NCBI GenBank assembly: GCA_030267965.1
Contig: BRYA01000159.1
Coordinates: forward strand, 6,951-70,803
DNA length: 63,853 nucleotides
Origin: Triparma columacea
Lineage: Eukaryota > Sar > Bolidophyceae > Parmales > Triparmaceae
Reading direction: 5' to 3'
The notes beneath the pieces are model-generated. The model made no database searches. It worked only from the letters and a program-made list of their open reading frames with translations, and was not told where the DNA came from. This document shows, piece by piece, positions 23,035 through 34,273 of this stretch (within the stretch, counting starts at the first letter, position 1; each line of letters begins with the position of its first letter). A program made the position numbers and the translations under genes.

Positions 23035-23125
23035 GTTCAACCTGCGCCTGCCGTACGCTGATCAGGGCTGGGTGGACGAGGACGACGAAGGCTTCAAGTG
23101 GCCAAAAAGGCTAAGGGGGAGGAGC
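23035..23125 (+). pseudogene. Truncated copy of the plastid protein's last exon
   Basis: It matches 24016-24106 nearly base for base from GTTCRACCTGCGCCTGCC through CTTCAAGTGGCC. It then has a short deletion before AAGGCTAAGGGG and loses similarity. It lacks the C-terminal coding part, so it is a fragment. Confidence 0.8.
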
Positions 23126-23269
23126 TGGTCCGCCGCGCCGACCCCAGTCCGAAGTCCGAACCCAGCTCCAAGTTTTCGGAAAGTTGACCAGAATCCAGGT
23201 TAGAGAAAGATATCTATATTGGACTTTAAACTACTTTACTCCTACTTTACTCCTATCCAATCTATCAAG

Positions 23270-24166
23270 ATGAATTACATACACACTGTATTCGTTTTAT
23301 TGCTTTTTATGACCGCAACATCGGCATTTATTTCAACACCTTCCAACCTCAACGCGATAGGTGGCACAAACCAAGCTAACACAAACCAAGCTGACACAAA
23401 TCAAGCTGACACACAGCTCAACGGATGGCTTGGCGGTGGTACAGGGGCTAACAAGAAGTCTCTCGACGAAGAGTGGGAGAAACAGCAAGAGATTCTAGCT
23501 AATAGACGAAAGAGCCCCAAAGAGAGGAAGGCCTACTTTGACAACGTCGAAAAGAGGAGAGAAGAGGCTACGAAGAAGCAACAGGATATGTGGGGCTGGC
23601 AAACGAAGCAGTATAAGAAAGGAGAAGACCCAATCAACGAGTGGAGAAAACGCCGAAAGGTAAGAATGCAAGCAGAATGCGAGCAACTCTTATGGTTATT
23701 CTGTTCCCTTCCTCGCGCCCCCCCCCCCCCCCGTCTCTCCACTAACACAACCCTCTACGCAACTCCCTTCGCTCGTCGCATCCCAGGATGGAACAATATC
23801 AGACCTCGAGAATCAGTATGGGGACCCCAAGAAGATCGGCGGCATTCCTATCCCCGGTGCATCTTTTGGCGTAGGGGGGGAGTTTGGCGTCGGGGGTAAA
23901 TTCGACAATGGTGGGAGGTGAGAGTTATCTTCTAGCTATTTTTAAGTGTGCCCCCGTGGTGTTGACGGGGAAATGACTCTCTAACTCCAATCTCCCCACA
24001 CACACACGTGTACAGGTTCGACCTGCGCCTGCCGTACGCTGATCAGGGCTGGGTGGACGAGGACGACGAAGGCTTCAAGTGGCCGTGGGAGAAGAAGGCT
24101 AAGGGGAAGGAGGAGCCACCTCCACCTCCTCCCAAGAAGGAGAAGAAGAACTTCTGGGAGTTCTGA
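23270..24166 (+). CDS. Plastid-targeted protein, unknown function
   Basis: Three exons, 23270-23659, 23787-23917 and 24016-24166, give 223 residues. The N-terminus MNYIHTVFVLLLFMTATSAF is a signal peptide ending in TSA-F. The Phe directly after the predicted cleavage site is the ASAF-type signature for import into complex red plastids, and a Ser/Asn-rich transit region follows. A direct repeat of TNQAD(T) occurs at residues 34-47. The mature part has a charged helical section (EEWEKQQEILANRRKSPKER), a Gly-rich part and a C-terminus FDLRLPYADQGWVDEDD with poly-proline and NFWEF at the end. It looks like a soluble stromal or lumenal protein conserved in algae, but I cannot name it. The last exon is duplicated twice in the neighbourhood. 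Confidence 0.8.
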
Positions 24167-24291
24167 GGGCGAGCCCGGGGTCGGGATTAACACTAACCCA
24201 CTCAATATGAACATGAAAAACACACGCCACAAAATTTCACTAAAACCCTACAACAACACCTCATAATATCCCTCCGTGCTTGTCCCCCTGC
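23918..24291. repeat. Duplicated block, copy 1 (intron, last exon, 3' flank)
   Basis: A direct repeat of 24625-25007, starting with GTGAGAG at the intron donor and running through the exon, the stop codon, the 3' flank and CATAATATCCCTCC..TGCTTGTCCCC. The last part corresponds to the coding end of the convergent WD40 gene at 24972. Confidence 0.9.
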
Positions 24292-24624
24292 TCTGTCTTC
24301 GGACACCTTCGACGCACTGGGAAGGCAATAACTGCACCGCGTTGAAATTGCAAAAAGTGGATTTATTACGAGGAGTGAAGGCGGGCCCAGAATCATTTTG
24401 CTTCGAAAAGGAACTTTTGGGGAGAACATTTGAGAAAGAAACGAATGGAACCCAAATCCTAAAAGGGGTTGGCCACAGACCCCAAGACCCCACTCCCCAT
24501 TTTGACGCTGATGACGCTGATGACACACATAGTCGGTATAGTGATTGCGTGGGTTGGTTTAATGTTTATTTATATGTTTAAATATGAGATACGCAAATGC
24601 TATAGACAATATTTCCCAGAAGAG
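24292..24624. other. Sequence between the two duplicated blocks
   Basis: No convincing gene. A 60-codon open frame at 24469-24651 has one hydrophobic stretch (IVGIVIAWVGLMFIYMF). It could be a remnant related to the frame at 22710, but the evidence is weak. Confidence 0.35.
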
Positions 24625-25007
24625 GTGAGAGGGTATCTTCTAGATTTCTAAGTGTGCCCCCGGGGTGTTGACGGGGAAATGACTCTCTAACTCCAATCTC
24701 CCCACACACACACGTGCACAGGTTCGACCTGCGCCTGCCGTACGCTGATCAGGGCTGGGTGGACGAGGACGACGAAGGCTTCAAGTGGCCGTGGGAGAAG
24801 AAGGCTAAGGGGAAGGAGGAGCCACCTCCACCTCCTCCCAAGAAGGAGAAGAAGAACTTCTGGGAGTTCTGAGGGCGAGCCCGGGGTCGGGATTAACTCT
24901 AAACCCACTCTCAATATGAACATGAAAACACACACGCCACAAAATTTCACTAAAAACCTACAACAACACCCTTATAATATCCCTCCCTGCTTGTCCCCCT
25001 TCTTTCC
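24625..25007. repeat. Duplicated block, copy 2
   Basis: Similar to 23918-24291 over about 380 bp. It includes an intact GTGAG donor, a complete copy of the last exon and the final 36 bases of the coding sequence of the WD40 gene. Confidence 0.9.
24722..24872 (+). pseudogene. Orphan full-length copy of the plastid protein's last exon
   Basis: A 151-bp copy with preserved CACAG acceptor and stop codon, at or near complete identity to 24016-24166. No upstream exons of the parent gene are present at this place. If spliced to the open frame just upstream (ending at 24624), the reading phase does not match that of the parent. It could still act as an alternative last exon of the parent gene. Confidence 0.75.
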
Positions 25008-28000
25008 CCCCTTCTCCCTTGCGGTTTTCCTGACAAGTTCCGCCCCCCTACAGTCCTCCACGTCCTCCACTGCGTGTACCCCCAGCTGGTGCGCCGTCTG
25101 GTTGTATCCGCTCCTGAGTATTTTCATCCTTTCCGCCGCCCTCTTCTGGACGTCAGACATTGTCCTTTGGTACCCCTTGCGCCGGCTGCCGCTCTGACCC
25201 CCCCCCCCGGGCCCGGCCCCCCCGGGGGGAACCCCGGAGGGGGGGACCTCCTCGCCCCTGGAGTCCCCCTTCCTTATCATGACCTCGTGCATCCCGTTCG
25301 CCCCGACGGTGACCTTGGTCCTAGTCCCCGAGTTATGGTCTGCCTCCGGGACGTGGCTCCTGAGCCCGATGCCCCACCTCTTGTTCCAGTTGGCCTCCTT
25401 CACGATGGGGCTCTCGTAGCCCCGGCCGCCCTTCCTCTGGGCCTCGAAGAGCATCACCTTCTTTTCTAGCCTGGCCTTGGCGAGCTCGTAGTGATAGCTC
25501 TCAAGCTTCTTCTCGCTAGACGCTATCATCTTCTCGTACCGAATGTTGAGCTTTTTCCTCTTCTGCGAGAGCGGCGGGGTGACGATTGATAAGGGTTAGT
25601 TGTGGTTGTGTTCGTGCGGCAAGAGAGAAGAAAATGTGATCGTCTGTCTGTGCAGTACAAACATTGCTCCCGCTCCTCCCCCCCCCTCCCCCCCCTCCCC
25701 CCCTCACCTTCTCGTAAGCCTTCCTCTCCTCTTCGAAGAGATCCACCTCGTCGTCGTGCTCCAAATTGTCCATATCGCCATCGCTACTACTCGTACTGCT
25801 TTCGTCGTCTTTATCAGTTATGCTCGTCTGCTTCATCATGGCGTCGAGCTCTCCCAACTTTGCCTTGAGCATCCTCCTCTTCTCCCCAACCCCCTTCGTC
25901 TTGCCCTTGATCAACTTCGTTGAATCTCCGTCGTCCAATACCCCCCCACCCCTCCCGTAGTGCCCCTTGGGCTTCTCGACCACGTACTCCTTCTTGTCGA
26001 TCCACATGGCCGGGTTGGTCAAACTCCAGTTGAGAGTCTGGCCGAATATTCCGATGTGGGCTCCCTTGAGCGACCAAACGCTGACGTTGCAGTCCGTGGA
26101 AGCCGTGAGGATCAGTTCCCTCCCCCCCCAATCACCTACGTACTCGATGCTGACGAGGGAGCCGCCGTGGGCCTTCCACGAGGCAATCTCATAGACCTTG
26201 GGCATGGCGAAATCGCCCTCGCTCATGCTTGCCCTCCTGGCGGACGACCTCCTGCCGATACCAGAGGCTCTGCCCCCGCCCAAATTCATGCTGCTCCCCC
26301 TCCTTTCACCAGCCCAAGTTTTGACTTCGCTCCTTCTCCTGTTCAGTGACATCGGGCTCATTCTATCTTTGTTGGATAAGCGCCTCTCCATAGCCGTGGA
26401 CGCCTTGCCCGCCCATCCCCTGTGCGCTTCGCTATCCGGGTTCATGTTGCCTCCCACCACGCTGAACCGTCTGTGTATCCTCTTGTTCGCCGCCCTCTCC
26501 AAGCTCTTGAGCGTCCAGACCTTCAGGTACCCCGACGTGCAGCCGGTGAAGAGGTACTTGTTGTTTGGCTCGTCGCTCGTCATGCAGCTGATGCTCGAGC
26601 CCTTCGGGTGGCAAGCCTTCAGCACGTGGCAAAGGCTGCCGTCCTTGACGTTCCAGAACCGGAGCTTCCCGTCTGCCCCGGCGCTCACTAGGGTCTGCCC
26701 GAGGGCCTCGCCGATCTTTTTACCCTTCAAGTAGAGGAGGCACTCGATTGCACTCGCCCCGTCCTCCCTCCCCTCGACGTCTTCTATTTTGGAGGCGAGG
26801 GATGGCGCCGTAGCGCCGAGAGAAGGGGTGGGCGAGGCAGTGTCAATAACCCTCCTGTGGCTAAAATCCAAGCCATCCCTCGTCCTTCTGGAGCTCCCGG
26901 GGGGCGCGGGGCTGTTTGAAATACCCCTCCTTTCCATGACAGGCGAGGTCCTCATCATCTGGGTCTTGCTTGGCGCAGCATCCTGTGATCAAGCAAAGCG
27001 GGGCGTGAAATGGGGGGGAGAAATGGGTGAGAACTATGGGCCGGTTGGCGCGAGCTTTGCTAGCTCGTTGCGCTTCTTTATCAACTCGCAGCTTTGCTCC
27101 TGTCTAAACTCACTTCCTCGTAATCGCTCAGCCTGAGAAAGAACCTGGCGCTCCCGCTCGAGAGACTGCGATGACGACCGACGAGGAGATGCGTTAGTGT
27201 TTGAATGTCGTGTATTTTTCCCTCTTATCCATTCTCACCTCCAAATGACAATCTCTCCGTCGAAGCTTCCCGTCGCAATCAGCCTCGGATCGCAGTGAGC
27301 GATGCACAGAATGTCGTCGTGGTGACCTTCAAACCCCGGGGCAGGGAAGATACGCTGGGGGTGAACCTCGTCCTCCTCGTCGTCGACAAAGAGGCGGATC
27401 CTCCTGTCCCACCCGCAGCTGACAATGTACTTGTGCTCAATTTCGTCCCCCCCCCCCCGCTCCAGAATGTACTTAACAGCCGTGACCTCCGTGTCGTTGT
27501 TCAACGCTATCTTCGTCGCTAACTTCTCGGCGGCTTCGTTGACGTCCTCCTTGCTCTTGGTCTGCTTGAGCGGGGACCCTGCTCCCGTCTTGAAAGTTGC
27601 TGTGGCCTGAGTCTTCTTCCATTTCTCTGCAAGAACGAAAGGTCGGAGTGAAGGTTTGGAGAAAAGGAAGTATTGGGTTAGGAGCCTTCCCACACTCGTC
27701 TCGCCATGTCCGCTGTGTGTTTCTTTGCTTTCTTGTCTTGCTAATTCTCACCTTTCCCCCATTTCGTCGTTGGTCCCCAAAAAATGGACCCGGTTTTGTG
27801 CATGTGCTGCGATGAGCGAAGGTCGCAGTGAAGGGTAAGATAATCATCGTGCCGTGCGACATTTGAAGAATCGTATTCGTGACACTCTTTCAGTTGTCGT
27901 TCCTTCTCACCTCCCTATCCGCCCTACTGTCGTCGTCGTCAATTCCATCGTCACTCTCTTCGTCGCTATCGTCGTCGTCGTCGCTCTCCGCGTCCCTGAA

Positions 28001-30854
28001 GCATTCCTTCAGCTGCTGCCCATTGCTGAAGTTCCACACCTTCACGGACCCGTCATGCGCCCCTGTGATGAGCCTCCTCATGCTCCAGTCGAAGCTCATG
28101 GTCGTAATCTTGCTCCCCCCGTGTAGCTTGTCGAACCTGAAGACGCACTGCCCCGTCTCGATGCTCCAGACCTTGACCACGCTCGCGTTGTCTCCGCTCA
28201 CGACCTGCTGGAAGTTCTTGTTGTAGAGCGCGGCGCACACCGAGGCCTCGTGGGAGCAAATGTCCTCCTTGCCCTCCTTCTTCTTGTGGTGCCACATCTT
28301 GATCCTGTTCCCAGCGCTCACGAGCTGCTGCAGGTCCGAGTCCCACAAGAAAGCCGTCAAGTAGTTGTCAGGCCTGTGATGAGCAAAGCGAGTTGAGAGA
28401 ATGTTTTCGGGTTAGTTAGTTGAGTTGAGTGAGTTAGAGAAGGCACAGCATGGACTTGCTACACAATTCTACGAACCCAACGTTCTCACCTGTAGTTGGC
28501 CGTGTCGATTACCGTTTCGATGCACTTCCACGTGCTCGTGTCCCAGAACTTGAACGTCTTATCCATGGACATGGAAATGAGTCTCGAGTTCCTCTCGTCA
28601 GTCGCCAAGTGCGTCACCGGCGCGGCGTGCCCCGTGAGGGTCTGCATTACCGTGCACGTGTGGGGGTTCCACATGAGGATCTCCCGACCCACCCCCGCGC
28701 TGGCCATGGACTTGGTCGACCTGACGTACACCAGCGCGTGAACACCGTTCTTGTGGCCCTGGAAGGTCCTCTCGTCGTTCCTCTTCTCCACGTTGAAAAA
28801 CTTCACGGAGGCGTCGAGGGAGGTGGTGAGAATAGAAGGTTGAATAGCGGAAATGTGGACGACGGAGGTTATCCACTGGGTGTGGATCTGTTGGGTATAG
28901 TAGTACTGAAGTCCCTGGTACTCGAGCTGTGGGGGGTTTGATAAGGGGTAGAGGTCAGTTTCACCGGAGCACATTTCCGCTCCTCTCCACATCCGCCTCT
29001 CACCTTGTCGCTCTTCCCCTTCCAGTACTCGAACATCTGGTTCCCCTCATCGTCAATCCCCTCATCAAAGTTGAACTCTTTATTGATCTTAAACACGTGA
29101 ATCCAACCGCAGTCGTCCCCGTATACCAGGTACTGCGCCGTCTCGCTCGCATTCGTCTTGTATGCCATGCTCGTCGGTACGTGGGGGAGGTTCCTGACCC
29201 TGCAGGCCACCTCCATGGTGAAGGTGTCGTAGAAGGAGATGGAGCGGTCGGCGGAGGAGACGGCAAGCCGGTTAGAGAGGGACATCATGACGACATCGGT
29301 TACCCACAACTTCTTGGTGCGAGTGGGGGTGGAGCCGGCGGACGCGAGGAGGGACTTGGCGCCGGGCATGCTCTTCCTGTACTGATGGATCTTGGTGTAA
29401 TGCAAGTTGCTCTCGAGGACATTGACGGTCTTAACGTGCTCTAGCGTCCCCGTGTTCCAGAACCTTATCGTCCCGTCTCGCGCCGCCGTCACGTACGTCG
29501 CGTGCGAAGGGAGCTTCACAGGTAGTATCTTGTTGACCATCCCACGGTGGAAGGTGGGGTTCTCCCCGTGCTGGTGGAGGAAAGGTACGAGGGGACCGAG
29601 CTCCTGCTCGTCCGTCATTGCGTGAGAGCCGGCCTCCATTTTAAGCATCCAATTCGTGAACTCGTCCCAGTCCACCCCCCCGTTACTGTCGGCATCTATC
29701 TTCATGAACATGGTCTGCAGTTCCAGCCTGCTTAAATTCGGCCCGATTATATGCCCAAACTCCGCAATGAATTCATCGAGGTCAAGGTCACGAGACTCCC
29801 AGTTGTCCATATCCGAGTCGTGTGAATCGTTATCGTCATCTGGTGCATCATTTTCCAAAGCTTCCTCGTCCTCGTTATTGTCAGCATCCTTATTATCGCC
29901 GTCCTTATCATTATCATTGGCATCCTTATGAGTGTCGCCCTTACTGTCGTCGTTAAAAGTTTCATCCTTCCCGTCTCCCTTGCCCTCCTTCTCCCCTTCT
30001 CCCTCCTTCTCTCCTTCTCCCTCCTTCTCCCCTTTTCCCTCCTCCTCCTCCTTCTTATCCTCTTCCTCGTCGTCGCTCTCCGGGTGAAAGAAAACCTTCC
30101 TAAGCTCCATCAGGGTCTTCAAGTCCAGAGCATCCTGAAGGCCGAACGAAACCTTCCCATCCTTGCCCTTGTCCCCTTCTTCCTCCTCCACGACGGCCTC
30201 GTAGTTAGCTTGGTAGTCCTCTACAGCCTTGACAACCCTAACCTCCGGCCTGTTGTAAGGCGACCTCCCAATGCGCGTTTTGAGGTTGTCAAGGAACGCC
30301 TTGGTGGACGCCGGCGTCTTCGCCTCGTCCCTCTCGTCCGGGCTTCCCCCCAACGTATCGATGGTTAGGCCCTCGTAATCTCCCGCCCCCCCCTGCATAG
30401 GGCTCCAGTCACCCTCGCTCTGGACGCTGTTCCTCTTGCTCTCGGAACCGTCGAAGGACCTGAACCTGCTGGAACCGAAGTAGCTCCTCCTGCCTATATT
30501 CTCCAGGGCCGCGTGGTGCCTCTCTCTGGCCGCGGCCAGCTCGTTTTTGCTTTCTTGTGCGGTCTTCTGGAGGCGGTCAATGTCCTGGTAGTTGCTGGTC
30601 TCGAACCGCTTACGGACGATAGCGACCTCGCTGATGGTTCGGGGCCGGGGGATGTATTGGCCATCAGAATCGTGGGAGGGTAAGACGGAGGCCAAAGCAT
30701 TTATTGTGGTGTTTTGGGTGATTGGATTTTGAGGGGATTTTGAAGAGGGGGATACGGCGGGGGAGGCGAGGGCGGTGTTCAAACGGGATGATAAGGTCTC
30801 GATTGTTGAGGGGGGGTTAGGGGAAGTTTGGATCGGGGGGGGAGGGGTAGGCAT
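24972..30854 (-). CDS. EF-hand/WD40 protein (WDR49/WDR64/EFCAB8-like)
   Basis: Eight exons in phase: 30854-29004, 28926-28490, 28373-27911, 27806-27752, 27626-27239, 27165-27114, 26982-25708 and 25562-24972, giving 1,703 residues. The N-terminal 350 residues are low in complexity and very acidic, with tandem GEGEKE repeats. An EF-hand pair near residues 365-420 has one canonical loop (DADSNGGVDWDE). More than ten WD40-type repeats follow, for example ARDGTIRFWN, SADRSISFYD, SLDASVKFFN, MDKTFKFWD, GAHDGSVKVWN, GSFDGEIVIW, GADGKLRFWN and STDCNVSVWS. They should form two or more beta-propellers. Order and length resemble the WDR49/WDR64/EFCAB8 group, including the fly WDY protein, often linked to cilia or sperm. 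The role here is inferred. The C-terminus is basic and coiled. Confidence 0.8.
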
Positions 30855-31429
30855 GGTGGAAAGGGGGGATCGAGGATGTTGAGGGGGGGGGGAAGTCAGG
30901 GGAGAGGCAAAGAGAGGAAGAGGAGGTTGTGGTTTGGTAGTACGGGGATTTGGAGGGTATTCGGGGGGCTGAAGATTATGAAGACGGTGTTGAGGGAATG
31001 AGAGGGGGATAAATGGGCCCTAACTGTGGGCAGGCAAGGAGAAAGGAGAAAGCTGGAAACCCCCCATTGAAATTTTTTTGGAATGAGGTGGAGGTTACGG
31101 TGGTTGTTAGACATGAAAAAATAATGGCGCTGGTGAAACTCTTGGTCGATCGCATGTGCTCGCCTGTAAGTGAGTACATGGATCCTAACATGGAGTAAAA
31201 GATATATTCACACCATTTCATGTCCCAACTTACGTCTTGTTTTCTTGTCAATTTGTCAGAGTCTTCAAGGGTTGACGACGCCGCGCTAAAAATAAAATAA
31301 AATAAAAGGCAACGATACGTGTAAATCTGTTTCCTCAAACTTCTTCAATTTGGTGGGTCTTGATTCTAATTTTCCAGATTTGACATCAATCGAAATCAAA
31401 TCGGAAATAGTTCTTCAACTTCTTTCCTC
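30855..31429. other. Divergent intergenic region
   Basis: Upstream of the WD40 gene and of the small gene at 31430. Contains an AAAAT microsatellite near 31288-31306. The minus-strand open frame 30976-31338 has no recognisable domain and is not called. Confidence 0.45.
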
Positions 31430-32110
31430 ATGGGCCTCGCCACAGCAGTAGGAACTAAGATTCTCGCAAAAGGTTTCGTAGCAAAGGGTTTTTCAAAGGG
31501 TATTGTAGGTTTGGTGAGTTCAAAGGGATTTAAAAGGGACGATGTCGCAGGTAACCCGTGGTTGCCTCATGAAGTTATGCAATTTCTCCATCACTTTATT
31601 TTTAATGGTTCTATCAATGCCCTTATATGCATCATATATACCGTTGACATCGTCTTATACAATTTATACGCCGTAAATGTGTAATACAAACATCATCTAA
31701 CCCCCGACACCCTATGTTGCTCTTGCCCCAAAGGCTATAATGGGTAATGCGATGCTACCCAATTTCATGAAGAAGGCGCTTAGGATAAAGGAGATTATTT
31801 TGGAGGAGGACCAAGTAACAACACCGCTTTACATGGGTGAGTTGGAAGGGGGAGGGGGGGGGGAGGGGATGATGCTTCAACAAAACACCCTTGGGGACCA
31901 ACAAAACACCCTCACATGTAAATAGTCTGTCAACAATACACTAACACGCAAGCACGCACGGTTCTCTGCGAAATTAAAAATAATTACGATTAGATGTCGA
32001 GGTATGGCTGCTTGTATCTTTGATTTGCTTTGCCCTTTTTGTCACCAGGGAGAAGAAGAAGTGATCCACAAACACACGACGACTTACTCCCTAAACAAAG
32101 CGAAATGTAA
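31430..32110 (+). CDS. Small protein, three-exon model
   Basis: Exons 31430-31513, 31734-31836 and 32049-32110 give 82 residues. I chose this model over the longer single open frame because both donors are strong (GTGAGT at 31514 and 31837), the acceptors follow C/T-rich tracts and every phase fits. The protein starts MGLATAVGTKILAKGFVAKG, has a Met-rich middle (AIMGNAMLPNFMKKALRIKE) and ends with a basic polar tail. There are no clear membrane segments or motifs, and I do not recognise it. The alternative is the unspliced 84-codon frame 31430-31684, which would end in a hydrophobic segment. Confidence 0.35.
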
Positions 32111-32280
32111 CTACATATAGTCAAAGTCAAAAAAAAACAGGACGCTTGAGGATTTATTTACAATTGCAGTCACTTTTCTTCCTCTAACCGAGTCATGCAT
32201 CTTGTCCTATTTCCCCTAAAAACGCTTTGAAGACGAGGAAAAGTGATGCAGGCGTCAGAACATTTTCTTTTCTGTTCAAC

Positions 32281-33013
32281 TCACAAGTCCGGTATGGCTA
32301 TGGTGGGGATCTCGAGGAGCTCTGGGAACTTAATTGCGATAACAGTTAGGGTACCTATGAAGAGGCTGAACAATCCTATCCAGTTTCCCTTGTATGGGGC
32401 CGCTATCTGCGGTGGTGGAGGGGGGGGGGGGGGGGTTAGCAACCTCTATATGACAACCTTTAACCTTTGGCACAGACCAAAAAAAGTTTTCAATGGCCAT
32501 GACCCCCACACACCACACACACTCTCCCTCTCTTACCTCCTCCTTGAGTTTGTCCTTGCTGATCTCCCCCTCCATCTCTTTCCTATTCTTGATGGCTCTC
32601 TCCCTTTCCTCAAAGTCCTTCCTCTCCCCTTCGTCCAGCCAGTAGTCCTTCCCCTGTTCGATCCTCTCGCTGCTTATCAGCGGTCTCGTCTCCGCCCCCT
32701 CCCAGTCGAACGAGTTCTCCGTGCTATCGACCCCACCCACTCCCCCCCGACCCTGCCTGCGGCGCTGCGCGGAGGTGGACTTTGTGGGACGCTTAGGGAG
32801 ATTCCGCTTAGGGATGGGACGGGAGGAGGGGGGATCACGGGCGTTTAGGAACGTTGATGATGTAACGGTAGAAGAAGTAGAAGTACGTAGAGAGGGGTGG
32901 TGTGAGGACGGAAGTGAAAGGAGGATTGTTTTTACAGAGGTGAAGGGAAGAGCTGGCGATAGAAGGAGGAGGTATATTATCAGAATTGACGTTTTTGGGG
33001 GGTATAGGGGCAT
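32281..33013 (-). CDS. Plastid-targeted single-pass membrane protein
   Basis: Two exons, 33013-32537 and 32406-32281, joined in phase 0, give 200 residues. The N-terminus ILIIYLLLLSPALPFTSVKT is a signal peptide followed by A-L-P-F, an ASAF-type plastid motif, and then a Ser/Thr/Arg-rich transit region. The mature part has DYWLDEGERKDFEERERAIK, an Arg/Glu-rich helix. The C-terminus is APYKGNWIGLFSLFIGTLTV, then IAIKFPELLEIPTIAIPDL: one hydrophobic membrane span with a short proline-rich tail. The pattern suggests a thylakoid or inner-envelope protein, but I cannot name the family. The intron opens GTAAGAGAGG and ends CACCGCAG. Confidence 0.75.
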
Positions 33014-33103
33014 ATTGGAGGGGCTATTAGGGGGGTTTGGGGTGGGAGGGAGTAGGAGAAGGCGGTAATGTTTGGTTTTCGATCAAAGATTGGTTGTCAG
33101 CAA

Positions 33104-33441
33104 AAATGGAGTCCAAAAAAGCTTTTTGCAGCACACTAATTTTGACATTCCAATCCTTTCTGGTAGATTACGAGATTCGTATCCCCGGTCAGCGTGTTCG
33201 CGTAGTACTCATTTCCGGTCTCCTTGCACGTACTTCACCCACACTCGAGACACGATCGTTTTCTTCTTCCCCGCCCATCCCATCTTCTTCCCCATCCTCG
33301 TTTAAACTTGTTAATGAAGGCATGGTAGGGGTGACTTTGTGCAAGGGAGGGTGCGAGGGAAATGAGGAGAAGGACATTTGGAGAAGGATAGAAGAACGGA
33401 CGAAGGAATTGGTTGAGATGGGGAAAGGAGGGATGGTATAA
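33104..33441 (+). CDS. Possible small protein, unknown
   Basis: A 112-codon open frame starting at an ATG in GCAAAAATGG context. The middle is Ser/Pro rich, and the end is charged (EEKDIWRRIEERTKELVEMG). No domain recognised. A possible acceptor (TTTCTGGTAG at 33167) hints that the true structure may be spliced. Weak. Confidence 0.25.
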
Positions 33442-33652
33442 AGAGGAGGGAGAGAGAGGGGGTGTTTGTGAAAGAGCTATAGACGTTGTTGTTTGAAAAG
33501 AATACTCGGGTGGGGGGGGGGGGGGTTGTAAGGTATTCTTCGCAGTCTTTTATTACTTTTTTGGCTATTGTTTCAAGGGAAGACAGACAATACTCGCCCT
33601 TAATGCACACCCCTTCCCCCCACACACATACACATACAAGCCCCGCTCCATC

Positions 33653-34273
33653 TCAAATGGGCGGCTTTCTGATGACACCCGGGATGTCCTGTGGTGCGAA
33701 TATGCTCCTCCCATCCTCTAGTGCAATTTTGTATGGCGCCACCTGCCCAGGTGGCCAGTTGTTCTCCCTGTAGAAAAGCTGCATGACAGTACCGTTACCC
33801 CAACCAGTTACAGGGTCGGTACCTATCCTGCACTGTACCTTGTCGCCAACCCGGAACCTAAGACTCTGTGGGTCAAGGTAGTACTCAGGCTGATTGTCAT
33901 CGAATGGACTCCAGTCAACTTCGTTACCTTTATGCCATTCCTCAATAATGTCTGAAGGTGGCATGAAGGCATCGAGCTCCTCGTCGTTAACCTCACAGGG
34001 CTCCATGGGTAAACCGAACTGTCCCGAAGCCCCTGATTCGAACATGATCATTACGGCAGTGTCTATTGGAGAGCAGGAAGGATCACCGCAAATTATCTCC
34101 TGGACTGCCACTGTTGCAGAGGGGATACAGGGGGGGGGGATACGGGAGAGGATCAAATCTTCGACGCGCTGGGAGGGGGGTAGGGTGGGGGAGGGATGGG
34201 GTTTGGGGTTAGGGTTGTGTCGAGTGTGGTATTTGATGAGTATTGCGTGTATTGATTGTGTAAAATAGTTCAT
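33653..34273 (-). CDS. Conserved algal protein with RVGDKVQCRIG domain
   Basis: An open frame of 206 codons. The C-terminal 70 residues form a compact beta-rich domain: RFRVGDKVQCRIGTDPVTGW, then GTVMQLFYRENNWPPGQ, VAPYKIALEDGR and IFAPQDIPGVIR. I recall this arrangement from many algal proteins, sometimes as a repeat, with no defined function. The segment before it is acidic. The first 36 codons resemble an intron end, with C-rich sequence and CCCTCCCAG just before CGCGTCGAAG at 34168. The coding part may therefore begin at 34168 with a first exon further upstream that I could not place. Confidence 0.6.
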   Translation of the reverse strand: MNYFTQSIHAILIKYHTRHNPNPKPHPSPTLPPSQRVEDLILSRIPPPCIPSATVAVQEIICGDPSCSPIDTAVMIMFESGASGQFGLPMEPCEVNDEELDAFMPPSDIIEEWHKGNEVDWSPFDDNQPEYYLDPQSLRFRVGDKVQCRIGTDPVTGWGNGTVMQLFYRENNWPPGQVAPYKIALEDGRSIFAPQDIPGVIRKPPI

